NCBI GenBank assembly: GCA_963722575.1
Contig: CAVRNR010000004.1
Span: 323,664-387,663 of the forward strand
Direction of reading: 5' to 3'
Origin: Fen-178 sp963722575
GTDB lineage: Bacteria > Acidobacteriota > Terriglobia > Bryobacterales > Bryobacteraceae
DNA: 64,000 nt
Under the pieces are notes generated by a model, which saw nothing but the letters and a program-made list of their open reading frames with translations, was not told the DNA's origin and did not search any database. Both the position numbers and the translations under genes were made by a program. Positions 22,746-31,073 of the stretch are shown piece after piece (the first letter of the stretch is position 1; every line of letters begins with the position of its first letter).

Positions 22746-23906
22746 ATGCGCAGGACATTCGCGTTCTTGCTGACCCTCGCCCTGGCTGCGGCGGTGGGAA
22801 GCGCACAGAGCAGGTCGTCCAAGACTCTCGACATCTATTTCATCGACACCGAGGGCGGGCACTCGACGCTGTATGTTGCCCCCACCGGCGAGTCGCTCCT
22901 CATGGATACCGGCAGCCCCGGCGGCCGCGATGTCGCCCGCATTATGGCCGTCATTCAAGCGGCCGGCGTGAAGCGGATCGACCACATGGTATTGACGCAC
23001 TACCACGGCGACCATGTAGGCGGCCTGGAGGAATTGGCCACGAAGATTCCGATGGTCCAATTCATCGATCATGGCCCCACCTCGGAGCCGAAAGAGCAGG
23101 TGCCGGGATTCCAGAAAATGTACGCCGCGCTGTACGCCAAGGCCAAACACATGGTAGCTAAGCCCGGTGACACGATTCCGTTCGACGGCGTGACGGTGGC
23201 GGTGGTGACGTCCAACGGCGAGGTGCTGAAGACGCCGCTTCCCGGCGGCGGCAAACCCAATCCCGCTTGCGCCGGCTTTGTGCCGCGGGATGAGTCGCGC
23301 GTGGACCCCGATAACCCCATGTCGGTGGGCCTGGTGTTCACCTACGGTAAGTTCCGTACCATCAATCTGGGCGACTTCACCTGGAACAAGGAGCAGGAGT
23401 TGATGTGCCCGGATAACCCCATTGGGACGGTGGATCTTTACCTCACCTCGCATCACGGAATCGACCAATCGGGCTCGCCCGCGCTGGTACACGGATTACA
23501 GCCGCGAGTGGCGATCATGCACAACAGCACGCGCAAAGGCGGCGCCATTCAAACCATGCGGACGCTGTACACATCGCCCGGCCTCGAAGACATCTGGCAG
23601 CTCCACTGGGCGTACGCGGCCGGCCTGGAGTACAACACGCCGGCGCTCTTCATCGCCAACATGGAGGACAATGCGACCATGGCGAACGTGCTGCTGAATC
23701 CTCCGCCCACTTTTGGACAGCCAGGCGCTGGCAGACTGGGCCCAGGCGCGCCGGGTGCTCCCGGAACGGGTGGCCGGGCCGGTGGTGGCCGCGGAGAACA
23801 CACGGGCCCGGCATTCTGGATCAAGGTGTCCGCTCAATCGGACGGAACATTCAGCGTGACGAATACCCGCAACAACTTCACCAAGACTTACGCCGCGCGG
23901 AAATAG
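22746..23906 (+). CDS. Secreted metallo-beta-lactamase-fold hydrolase (ComEC/Rec2-related)
   Basis: 386 residues from ATG 22746 (AGAAGG about 9 bases upstream), with a signal peptide ending GSAQS. The MBL motifs are complete: DTGSPGG, THYHGDHVGGL (HxHxDH), INLGDFTWNKE and LTSHHGIDQSG. The order resembles the hydrolase domain of ComEC proteins without their membrane part. A GAPGAPGTGGRAGG linker precedes the last 40 residues. The substrate is unknown; with its signal peptide it acts in the periplasm or outside. Confidence 0.88.
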   Translation: MRRTFAFLLTLALAAAVGSAQSRSSKTLDIYFIDTEGGHSTLYVAPTGESLLMDTGSPGGRDVARIMAVIQAAGVKRIDHMVLTHYHGDHVGGLEELATKIPMVQFIDHGPTSEPKEQVPGFQKMYAALYAKAKHMVAKPGDTIPFDGVTVAVVTSNGEVLKTPLPGGGKPNPACAGFVPRDESRVDPDNPMSVGLVFTYGKFRTINLGDFTWNKEQELMCPDNPIGTVDLYLTSHHGIDQSGSPALVHGLQPRVAIMHNSTRKGGAIQTMRTLYTSPGLEDIWQLHWAYAAGLEYNTPALFIANMEDNATMANVLLNPPPTFGQPGAGRLGPGAPGAPGTGGRAGGGRGEHTGPAFWIKVSAQSDGTFSVTNTRNNFTKTYAARK

Positions 23907-23961
23907 GGCTGGGGCTTGCCGGTGCTTTCCCGCGAAGCCGCCACGCATGGCTGAACGCTTC

Positions 23962-24591
23962 TCACTTCGGATACACCCGGAAATCGTCGAAGTAGGTGAC
24001 TGAGTCCGCCACGGTCCACAGGCCGACTTTCCCGGCGGCCGCGAACGTGTTGTCCCAGCCCTGCAAAATGCGGCGATGGTCCACGTACACCTGAAAACGG
24101 TTGCCGCGGACCGATACCTTCAGAATGCTCCAGCCGTTGGAAGGAATGTCGTGCTTGACTCCCGGCGCCAGCGAAATTCGCCGGCCATTTTCCACCTTAT
24201 ACAACTCCACATTCTCTTCCAGCGCGTTGGCCCTGGCCAGGTAGTAGTTGTTGGCGTCCCGGTAGCGCCACACCAGGCCGCCTCCCTGGTCCTGGCGCCC
24301 CGCCACCGGTTTGATCCGCACGCTGACGTCGCAATCGCGGAGGCTCACATTGTCGAGAATCGCCAGCGGGAACCGGTCACCCGTGGGGTCGTTGGAAACC
24401 TGGGCCAAAACGTATGGTTGAGTCGGCGCGCTCCCATCTTTGCGGATCTCCCAGCGCGGTGCGCCACCGCGATTGGTCATGGCCACCGTCCACCCGGGCG
24501 GGGTCTGGCCAAGCGGTCCGTTGTCGAAATTGATCACCCTTCCAGCGGATGCAAGCAACCCGACCGAGACCAGCCAGCTTATCGTTTTCAT
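23962..24591 (-). CDS. Secreted concanavalin-A-like (DUF1080/LamG type) protein
   Basis: 209 residues with a short signal peptide (WLVSVGLLASAG). The remainder is a jelly-roll type domain: INFDNGPLGQTPPGWTV, GGGLVWRYRDANNYYLARAN, WSILKVSVRGNRFQVYVDH and a C-terminal YFDDFRVYPK. These domains bind or hydrolyse sugars, but no catalytic residues are certain. It lies downstream of the GH2 gene on the same strand with a 71-base gap, so co-expression is possible. Confidence 0.82.
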   Translation of the reverse strand: MKTISWLVSVGLLASAGRVINFDNGPLGQTPPGWTVAMTNRGGAPRWEIRKDGSAPTQPYVLAQVSNDPTGDRFPLAILDNVSLRDCDVSVRIKPVAGRQDQGGGLVWRYRDANNYYLARANALEENVELYKVENGRRISLAPGVKHDIPSNGWSILKVSVRGNRFQVYVDHRRILQGWDNTFAAAGKVGLWTVADSVTYFDDFRVYPK

Positions 24592-24662
24592 GCGGCCAAA
24601 CTAGGGGCAAGTGGCATCTGGATACCCCTCACCCTGACTTCTATCATACCGCGGCGCTACAC

Positions 24663-27134
24663 TTACCCCACCGCCGGCCGCCCTTTCGCCGGCTCGCACA
24701 CCACCATTGCCACGGCGCTTTCCAACCCCGGCGAAGACGCCTCCACTCGCATCTCGCCCGCCTGCTTGCCCGCCTGCACGATGGCCATGGCCAGCCCGTT
24801 GAACGCCCTGCGCTTGTCGCCCTTGTCGGATTCGTGGCTGCTGGGGTCGCCGTTCGACACCCCCAGCAGCTTGCCGCCGCCGGATACCTTGAAGCTCACC
24901 TCGTTGGCCGCCACCGGAACCACGCGGCCCTGCGCATCCACCACTTCCACCGTCACCATGGAGACATCTTCGCCATCGGCGGCGATGCGCGCGCGGTCCG
25001 GCCGCAGCACGACTCTGGCCGCGGGACCGGTGGTTTCGCGTTTCGCTGTCAGCGCCTGCTGCCCGCCCTTCGACCCGCGCGCTTCGATCACGCCCGGCGC
25101 GTACTTCACCTTCCACATCAGGTGCGTATTCTTGACCACCTTTTGCGCGCCCAGGCTCTGGCCATTCAAAAACAGCTCCACCTGCTCCAGGTTGGTATGG
25201 CACCAGACCTCGATCTCCTGGCCCTCTTTACCGCTCCAGTTCCAGTGCGGAAACAGGTGCAGCACGGGCTTGGAACCCCACCACGCCTGGTAGTAGTAGA
25301 AGTTGTCCTTGGGAAAGCCGCACATGTCCAGGATGCCGAAGTGCGAGTTGATGCACGGCCACCCATACGGCGTCGGCTCGCCGCGGTAGTCGAAGCCGGT
25401 CCAGGCGAAGCCGCCCGCCAGGAACGGCCGCTCGTCGTAGAACTTCCACCAGAATTCGGCGGTGGCCGCCCACGGCGGTTTCTCCGTGTCGTAAGCGCGC
25501 ACGTAGCCCTTGGCCTTATCGTTTTCGTAAATGCCGCGCGTCGAGACCGTGCTGGCGGTCTCCGATCCCAGCAATGGCTTGCCCGGAAAATCCTGGTGGA
25601 ACTTGTCGATGGCCGGCTCGTTGTAATTGAAACCCTGCACGTCCACCACGTTGGATACGCCCTTGCCGCCGTACCCGCCATTCATGGCCACCGTGACCGG
25701 GCGCGTTCCGTCGAGCCGTTTGGCCAGCCTCTTCATGGCCCCCACGATGCGCGCGCCGCGCTCGTTGCCCTGCTCGGGCTCCTCGTTGCCCAGGGACCAG
25801 ACGACAATGCTCGGATGGTTCCTGTGACATCGGATCATGCGCTCCAGTTGGCTCAGGCCTTCCGGCGTGGCATCCATCATGCGCGTCTCGCACATCACCA
25901 CCATGCCCAGCTTGTCGCAGGCGTCCATCAACTCCGGCGCCGGCGGATTGTGCGAGGTGCGCAGCCCGTTCGACTCCATCTCCTTGAGCTTCGCAATGCG
26001 GAAGTATTGGATGCGGTCGGGCAGCGCCGAACCCACCCCGCCGTGGTCCTGATGGCAGCACGTGCCTTTGATCTTGACCGGCTGATCGTTGAGAAAGAAC
26101 CCCTTTTCGGCGTCGAACCGCGCCGAGCGGATACCAAACGGCGTCTCGTAATGGTCCACCGCGGCGCCGCCGGCCTCCACCGTGGTCGCCAGGCGATATA
26201 GATTGGGCGCTTCGATGGACCACAGCGCCGGCCCGTTAACCACCGCCTGCTGCTCGAATTCCCTCCGGCTCCACGCGGGGATGGGGATGGGCGAGGCCGT
26301 GACAGTCGCCACCGCGCTCCCGCTGGGACCCAGGATTCGGGAAACCATGCGACAAGCCTTGGTCGAGTCGCTGTCGTTCACCACTTCCGTCGTGATCTTC
26401 ACCGTGGCCGCGCCGGGGCGCACTTCCGCGCGCACGAAAGTGCCCCAGTGCGCCACGTGCACCGGGTTGGTCTTGGCGATCCACACGTTCCGGTAGATGC
26501 CCACGCCTTCGTAGAACCAGCCCTCGCCGAGCGTGGCGTCGGCCCGCACCACCAGCACGTTCTTGCCGCCGAAGGTGGCCCAATCGGTGACGTCGAAACT
26601 GAACGGCGCATATCCGCTCATGGCCGTTCCGAGGTAGTGGCCGTTGAACACGATGATGGAATTCCGGAACACGCCGTCGAATTCGAGCGCGATGCGCCGG
26701 CCCGCATCGGCCGCCGGCAGGTCGAAGACGCGCCGGTACCAGCCGATGCTGGTGGCCGGGTAATTGCGCCCCAACGGATATGAGCCGTGGTCGGTGAGCG
26801 CCCTGGCGTTTTCGAACGGCAGCTCGATGGCCCAATCGTGCGGCAGATCGACCTTTTGCCAGGAACTGTCGTCGAAGTCCGCGTTGGCCGGCGCCACGAA
26901 GCCGCCCGACTTGGCGAAGCTGCCGGCATTCGAGCCGAAGCCGAAGTCCTTCGCGGGGTCATCGGCGTGCCCCAGGTGAAACCGCCAACCAAAATCGAGC
27001 AGCAGCCGCTCCCGGCCCGCCCCGCCGCCGGCCTGCTCCGGCTGGGCCTGCGAGTTCGCCGCGGCCTGCCCCGCCGCCGCGGCGGAGGCCGCGATGCCGG
27101 CTCTAAACAGATCTCTGCGTGTCCAATCGCTCAT
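24663..27134 (-). CDS. Tat-exported GH2 beta-galactosidase-type enzyme
   Basis: 823 residues from ATG 27134, starting with a Tat signal (TRRDLFRAGIAASAAAAG). The sugar-binding domain (DLPHDWAIELPF, SIGWYRRVFDLP), the immunoglobulin-like domain, and the barrel with acid/base VWSLGNEEPEQ at about residue 460 and nucleophile LGSETAST at about 530 are all present. The end carries the extra Ig-like domains common in secreted GH2 enzymes (VTVEVVDAQGRVVPVA). It hydrolyses beta-galactosides, or perhaps another beta-glycoside; the family alone does not fix the substrate. The antisense strand has long spurious frames. Confidence 0.9.
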   Translation of the reverse strand: MSDWTRRDLFRAGIAASAAAAGQAAANSQAQPEQAGGGAGRERLLLDFGWRFHLGHADDPAKDFGFGSNAGSFAKSGGFVAPANADFDDSSWQKVDLPHDWAIELPFENARALTDHGSYPLGRNYPATSIGWYRRVFDLPAADAGRRIALEFDGVFRNSIIVFNGHYLGTAMSGYAPFSFDVTDWATFGGKNVLVVRADATLGEGWFYEGVGIYRNVWIAKTNPVHVAHWGTFVRAEVRPGAATVKITTEVVNDSDSTKACRMVSRILGPSGSAVATVTASPIPIPAWSRREFEQQAVVNGPALWSIEAPNLYRLATTVEAGGAAVDHYETPFGIRSARFDAEKGFFLNDQPVKIKGTCCHQDHGGVGSALPDRIQYFRIAKLKEMESNGLRTSHNPPAPELMDACDKLGMVVMCETRMMDATPEGLSQLERMIRCHRNHPSIVVWSLGNEEPEQGNERGARIVGAMKRLAKRLDGTRPVTVAMNGGYGGKGVSNVVDVQGFNYNEPAIDKFHQDFPGKPLLGSETASTVSTRGIYENDKAKGYVRAYDTEKPPWAATAEFWWKFYDERPFLAGGFAWTGFDYRGEPTPYGWPCINSHFGILDMCGFPKDNFYYYQAWWGSKPVLHLFPHWNWSGKEGQEIEVWCHTNLEQVELFLNGQSLGAQKVVKNTHLMWKVKYAPGVIEARGSKGGQQALTAKRETTGPAARVVLRPDRARIAADGEDVSMVTVEVVDAQGRVVPVAANEVSFKVSGGGKLLGVSNGDPSSHESDKGDKRRAFNGLAMAIVQAGKQAGEMRVEASSPGLESAVAMVVCEPAKGRPAVG

Positions 27135-27272
27135 TTCGGGTCCAAAGGTCCACAATATCACGTTGTCCCGCGATTTCCCTTGCCGGGAACCTGAGGCGCG
27201 CGGCCAGCGCCTGTTGAATCCGCCCCCAACCGGTATCTGCCATGGTAATACATTGTAAGTACGGAGTAGCGC

Positions 27273-27500
27273 ATGGTTAAGAAGCTTACCAGGCATGGAA
27301 ACAGTCTGGCGTTGGTGATTGATCGCCCGATCCTGGACCTCCTCAAGTTCGACCCCGACACGCCGCTCGATGTCAGCACCGATGGCAGGCAACTGATCGT
27401 CGCGCCGACGAAACCCTCGGCGCGTCGAAAGAAGTTCGACGTGGCGCAGGAGGGGGATCACAAGCGATACGGAAAAGCGTTCCGCAAGCTGGCCGAGTGA
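27273..27500 (+). CDS. AbrB/MazE-fold antitoxin-like protein
   Basis: 75 residues with the swapped-hairpin SpoVT/AbrB pattern (KKLTRHGNSLALVIDRPILD, DVSTDGRQLIVAP) and a basic C-terminal toxin-binding tail. Such proteins repress their own operon and neutralise a toxin. The following sequence is a damaged doc-type toxin gene (27498-27704), so this antitoxin appears orphaned. Confidence 0.85.
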   Translation: MVKKLTRHGNSLALVIDRPILDLLKFDPDTPLDVSTDGRQLIVAPTKPSARRKKFDVAQEGDHKRYGKAFRKLAE

Positions 27501-27704
27501 TTTCCTGGGGCGCACTTCGCCACGCCCCAAGCGACATTCGGTGCGAACGCGGCGATCACGTTCCCGCCGATGAACGACTGGGAGCCAAGCCTCGACCAGG
27601 AAGAACTCGTGGACCTGGTTTTCTCCGTTGCCGCGGGTAGATTGAGCAAGTCGCGCCCGATCGAGATCTTCGAATCCCGTTACCAGTCGGCTGAAGGCCG
27701 TTAG
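27498..27704 (+). pseudogene. Doc (Fic-fold) toxin remnant
   Basis: After the antitoxin stop, the frame reads HFATPQATFGANAA, which matches the PQATFGG block of Doc proteins, then SLDQEELVDLVFSVAAGRLS, which matches their C-terminus, to a TAG at 27702. The middle, about 45 residues including the catalytic HPFxDGNKR motif, is missing. A GTGA overlap (GTG at 27497) may be the old start. The toxin cannot be active. Confidence 0.75.
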
Positions 27705-27710
27705 CAGTCG

Positions 27711-28532
27711 CTAATGCCCGTACGTCTTTTCCCCCGCCTCGATTCTCACCGCCAGACGGTTCTCCGGGGGCGGCAGGGGACAGGTGGCATAGGGCGTAAA
27801 CGCGCAGGGAGGGTTGTAGGCCTTGTTGAAATCCAGTACCACCTGGTTGCCGCGCGGCAGGTCCGTGTCCAGGAACCGGCCTGCGCCGTAGGTTTCCTTC
27901 CCGCTGGTCTGGTCGCGAAAGATGAAGAAGAGGCTCGTGGCGGGCGCTTCAAAAACCGGATACAGCCGCAACTCCTGGCCATGCAGCCGGAACACCACGT
28001 ATCCGGGGCTGTCCATCGGCTGGGTCTGGCCCAAGACGTTGGCGATCGGGATTTTGCGCGGCTCGGCGACGAACCGGGCGGCAACGCGGTACTCTTCGCT
28101 CGCGGGGAAGTAGTCGAGACCGTGGAAATCGCGGCGTGCCTGGCTGGCCGGGTCCTTCAACCGGATACCGAACTTGGGGCCGCGGCGGATTGCAAACAGG
28201 CTCAGCCGTCCCACGCGGACCGCGTCCGCCGAATCGGGCGCCAGCGGGCGCGTGTGTCCATCCATGGTGACGGTCACCTTGCCGTTGCGCAACTCGAACG
28301 CGCCGGCATGGGCGGGGCCATCCGGGAGCACGATCTCATTCGAGGCATCTTTGCCGAAACGGTTCGCGCCGTCGCGCAGCCAGAATAACCCGGCCACCGT
28401 GAGCCAGCTTCCGTCCTGGCGCAATTCCGCCTCCCGCGCGCGCCGCCACTGGGCGATTTCGGCCTGGTAGGTGGAGACCGCGAACAGCGCGGCGCCGGCC
28501 AGCAGCGCGAGCGGCATTCGCCAGGCCATCAT
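27711..28532 (-). CDS. DUF1684 secreted protein
   Basis: 273 residues with an N-terminal hydrophobic segment (LALLAGAALFAVSTYQAE). The DUF1684 core is clear: WRRAREAELRQDGSWLTVAGLFWL, DFHGLDYFPASEEYRV, GRFLDTDLPRGNQVVLDFNKAYNPPCAFTPYATCPLPP. The function is unknown. The ATG overlaps the zapA stop (ATGA), so the two are translationally coupled at the end of the ribosomal protein/cell division cluster. Confidence 0.88.
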   Translation of the reverse strand: MMAWRMPLALLAGAALFAVSTYQAEIAQWRRAREAELRQDGSWLTVAGLFWLRDGANRFGKDASNEIVLPDGPAHAGAFELRNGKVTVTMDGHTRPLAPDSADAVRVGRLSLFAIRRGPKFGIRLKDPASQARRDFHGLDYFPASEEYRVAARFVAEPRKIPIANVLGQTQPMDSPGYVVFRLHGQELRLYPVFEAPATSLFFIFRDQTSGKETYGAGRFLDTDLPRGNQVVLDFNKAYNPPCAFTPYATCPLPPPENRLAVRIEAGEKTYGH

Positions 28533-28843
28533 GGTTCTTCCACCGAAGCCATCAACTGCTCGAGCAGCCCGGCGAATTCCACGGACTTGCTGTCCACCCG
28601 GCGCTTCAGCCGGTCCAGGTCGCGCTCCAGCGCGCGCAGCTTGTCGGCCAGGTGCAGGCAGGCCAGCACGGCGATGCGTGTGGAATCGGCGCTGGGAGCT
28701 TTAGAGGCGATGGAAAGCATCAGCTCGTCCACGCTGGCCGCCACTTCCTCGACTTCGCGCGGATCGCCCGTGGCCAGCAGCGTATACGGCCGGCTCAAGA
28801 TGGTCACGCGAACGGGCTGTCTCTCGGGAGTGCTGCTTTCCAT
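28529..28843 (-). CDS. zapA: Cell division protein ZapA
   Basis: 104 residues. The N-terminal ZapA fold (VRVTILSRPYTLLATGDPREVEEVAASVDELM) and a C-terminal coiled coil (ADKLRALERDLDRLKRRVDS) are both present. ZapA bundles FtsZ filaments at midcell. It lies 23 bases after the small coiled-coil gene. Confidence 0.88.
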   Translation of the reverse strand: MESSTPERQPVRVTILSRPYTLLATGDPREVEEVAASVDELMLSIASKAPSADSTRIAVLACLHLADKLRALERDLDRLKRRVDSKSVEFAGLLEQLMASVEEP

Positions 28844-28866
28844 CCGGACCTCCGGAAGGCGGTGCG

Positions 28867-29109
28867 CTATCCAGCGCTCAGTTGATCGATCTGCCCCAGC
28901 AGTTTTTCGATGCGGGCGCGGACCTGTTTCCGCTCCGCCTGGAGCGTCTTCATTTCGGCGGCCAGACGCGCCGCCTCGGCTTTGGCGCTGGCGGCTTCCG
29001 CGACCGCGGCCTCTTTCTCCCGGCGCAGCCGCGCCACCAGTTGAATGGCCTGCTGGATGCGTTCCTCCAGACTGGCGAGCGAATCGGTTTCGGTCTCGAC
29101 GGGGCTCAT
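28867..29109 (-). CDS. ZapB-like coiled-coil protein
   Basis: 80 residues from ATG 29109 (GAGGCAGG upstream). Nearly the whole sequence is a heptad-patterned coiled coil (SLEERIQQAIQLVARLRREK, AAEMKTLQAERKQVRARIEK). Position next to zapA and size suggest a ZapB-type division scaffold, but coiled coils are hard to assign by sequence. It follows rplT by 7 bases. Confidence 0.75.
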   Translation of the reverse strand: MSPVETETDSLASLEERIQQAIQLVARLRREKEAAVAEAASAKAEAARLAAEMKTLQAERKQVRARIEKLLGQIDQLSAG

Positions 29110-29116
29110 ACCTGCC

Positions 29117-29479
29117 TCACGCTTTTTCGAGGGCGGCTTTGGCCGTCCCCACCAACTGCTGGAATGCGTCGTCGTCGTGCAGGGCGACATCCGCCAGCGA
29201 CTTGCGGTTGAGGTCCAGCCCGGCCGCCTTCAGCCCGTGCACAAACTGGCTGTAGGATATCCCGGCTGCGCGGCATGCCGCATTGATGCGGACGATCCAC
29301 AGCGCGCGGAAATCGCGCTTCTTGTTCTTCCGGCCGACGTAGGCGAACCTGAGCCCGCGCTCCACGGCCTCCTGCGCCGCGCGATTCAGCTTGCTCTTGG
29401 TGAGAAAGTATCCGGAAGCCCGTTTGAGCGTCTTCTTCCGGGCCGCCCGGCGGTGGGTTCCTCGTTTGACTCTAGGCAC
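29117..29479 (-). CDS. rplT: 50S ribosomal protein L20
   Basis: 120 residues with the standard L20 blocks (MPRVKRGTHRRAARKK, RALWIVRINAACRAAGISYSQF, DLNRKSLADVA). It binds 23S rRNA during early 50S assembly. It lies downstream of rpmI; infC, usually the first gene of this operon, is not here. Confidence 0.97.
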   Translation of the reverse strand: MPRVKRGTHRRAARKKTLKRASGYFLTKSKLNRAAQEAVERGLRFAYVGRKNKKRDFRALWIVRINAACRAAGISYSQFVHGLKAAGLDLNRKSLADVALHDDDAFQQLVGTAKAALEKA

Positions 29480-29563
29480 GTTTAATCTCCTTTCACTGGT
29501 TCAAATCGATTGGCGGATCGGGCACGTGCCACGCGCTTCGTCCGCGCAAACCGCATGGTCCCT

Positions 29564-29758
29564 TTAATAGGGAATCATGCGTTTCAGAGCGGGCTGGTTG
29601 GTCGGATCGGCCAGCACCCTCTGATGCAGTTTCTTCTTGCGTTTGTGCGGTTTCGAGGTCAAGATATGCCGCGCAAAGGCGTGACTGCGCATCACTTTGC
29701 CCGTGCCCGTCTTCTTGAACCGCTTGGCCGCACCTTTATGGGTCTTGAGCTTCGGCAT
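29564..29758 (-). CDS. rpmI: 50S ribosomal protein L35
   Basis: 64 residues, very basic, with the L35 signature PKLKTHKGAAKRFKKTGTGK and C-terminal LADPTNQPALKRMIPY. The first gene of the rpmI-rplT unit here, preceded by a promoter at 29799-29807 and a leader of about 40 bases. The 84-base gap to rplT holds no ORF. Confidence 0.96.
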   Translation of the reverse strand: MPKLKTHKGAAKRFKKTGTGKVMRSHAFARHILTSKPHKRKKKLHQRVLADPTNQPALKRMIPY

Positions 29759-29798
29759 AAAAATTCACTGGATCTGTTGCAACAGGTGAGACTTAAGA

Positions 29799-29807
29799 AT
29801 TATAGCA
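29799..29807 (-). promoter_or_regulatory. Extended -10 promoter for rpmI-rplT
   Basis: On the minus strand, TG-C-TATAAT (29807-29799) is a perfect -10 with its TG extension; no good -35 is seen 17 bases upstream (CAAACG). It lies 40 bases before the L35 start, so infC is not needed to drive the operon. Confidence 0.6.
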
Positions 29808-29848
29808 TAGGCGGGCGGGGCCGTTTGGGCTGCTTCAGCCCAGTTGCT

Positions 29849-31048
29849 TCATCCCAGCAGGACAACTCCCGCGGCGATGGTCAGGATCGCCAACGGCGCG
29901 CCCACCTTGAAGTACTCCCAAAAACTTATCGGCGCTTCGTGACGCGCTCTCTGGACCACGATAAGATTCGCGACGGATCCCAGGATGGTCAGATTGCCCG
30001 CCAACGTCGTGGACATAGCCAGCGTGAGCCACGACTGTGCGGGGTCGCGCAGATGAGGGATGAAAGGCTTGAAAACCAGCACCGCCGGCACGTTGCTCAC
30101 GACATTGGAAAGCAGGGCGGCGAAAGCGCTCAGCACGGAGATGCGCTCCAGCCGAAACTGCTGCGCGGTGCGGAACAGGTCTTCGGGCAAGGAGGTCCTC
30201 TCCACTCCTGCCACCACGATAAAAAGCCCGATAAAGAGGACCAGCAGCGACCAATCGATCTCGCGGTAGATTCTCTCCGGTTCTACGCGCCGTGTGATGA
30301 GCAGCAGCGCGCCGGCCATGAGCGCCGTTTTGGAAACCGGCCAACCCACGAAGAAGAATACGATCATGCCGGCCGACACGGTCAGCGACTTCCACATCAA
30401 CACGCGGTTGACGCGCACCGGGCGCCGGGCTAGCGCGACCCTCTCCTGGAACCGGAAGTCGCGATGGTAGACGGCGGCGATCACAGCCACGGTCAGCACC
30501 AGCCCTGCTGCCGCGACCGGCGACAACGCCGCCGCGAAGGCCCGGTAGTGGATTCCAGAAAAGCTGCCGATCATCATGTTCTGCGGGTTGCCGGTGATGG
30601 TGGCCACGCTGCCGATGTTGGCCGCCATGGCCACCGCCAGCAGGTACGGCTTGGCGCTGCGGCGCAGTTCGTGGGTGATCTCGAGGACCAGAGGGGTGAG
30701 CACCAAGCACATGGTGTCATTCACGAAGAAAGCCGAGAAGAATCCGGCTACAAAGACGATAGCGGCCAGCAAGAGGAGGGGCCGGTGGGCATGTTCCACT
30801 ACCCACTCGGCCACGGCGTCGAAAAAGCCGGAAAGCCGCAGGTTGGCGACCACGATCATGATGCCGAACAGCAGGATGATGGTGTCGTAATTGATGGCGG
30901 CGAAGGCTTGTTGAAAATCGAGGACCCCGAAGGCGATCATGAGGCTGGCGCCGATGATGCACGCGCCGGTTCGATCTACGCGGAACCCTGGCAATCGGCC
31001 GATGGCCAGCACCAGATAGGTGGCGAGAAAGATGAGGATGGCCGCCAA
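29849..31048 (-). CDS. ArsB/NhaD/SLC13-superfamily anion transporter
   Basis: 399 residues with about eleven membrane segments. Signature blocks: AINYDTIILLFGIMIVVANLRLSGFFD, FFSAFFVNDTMCLVLTPLVLEI, ANIGSVATITGNPQNMMIGSFSGI and, near the end, LAGNLTILGSVANLIVVQRA. The repeated helix-hairpin NPQN and ANLI motifs are typical of the YbiR/ArsB ion-transporter group. The substrate (arsenite, carboxylate or other anion) cannot be chosen, and no arsenic regulator is nearby. Confidence 0.88.
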   Translation of the reverse strand: MAAILIFLATYLVLAIGRLPGFRVDRTGACIIGASLMIAFGVLDFQQAFAAINYDTIILLFGIMIVVANLRLSGFFDAVAEWVVEHAHRPLLLLAAIVFVAGFFSAFFVNDTMCLVLTPLVLEITHELRRSAKPYLLAVAMAANIGSVATITGNPQNMMIGSFSGIHYRAFAAALSPVAAAGLVLTVAVIAAVYHRDFRFQERVALARRPVRVNRVLMWKSLTVSAGMIVFFFVGWPVSKTALMAGALLLITRRVEPERIYREIDWSLLVLFIGLFIVVAGVERTSLPEDLFRTAQQFRLERISVLSAFAALLSNVVSNVPAVLVFKPFIPHLRDPAQSWLTLAMSTTLAGNLTILGSVANLIVVQRARHEAPISFWEYFKVGAPLAILTIAAGVVLLG

Positions 31049-31073
31049 ATAACCAGCTTACGCCCTTCCCAGG

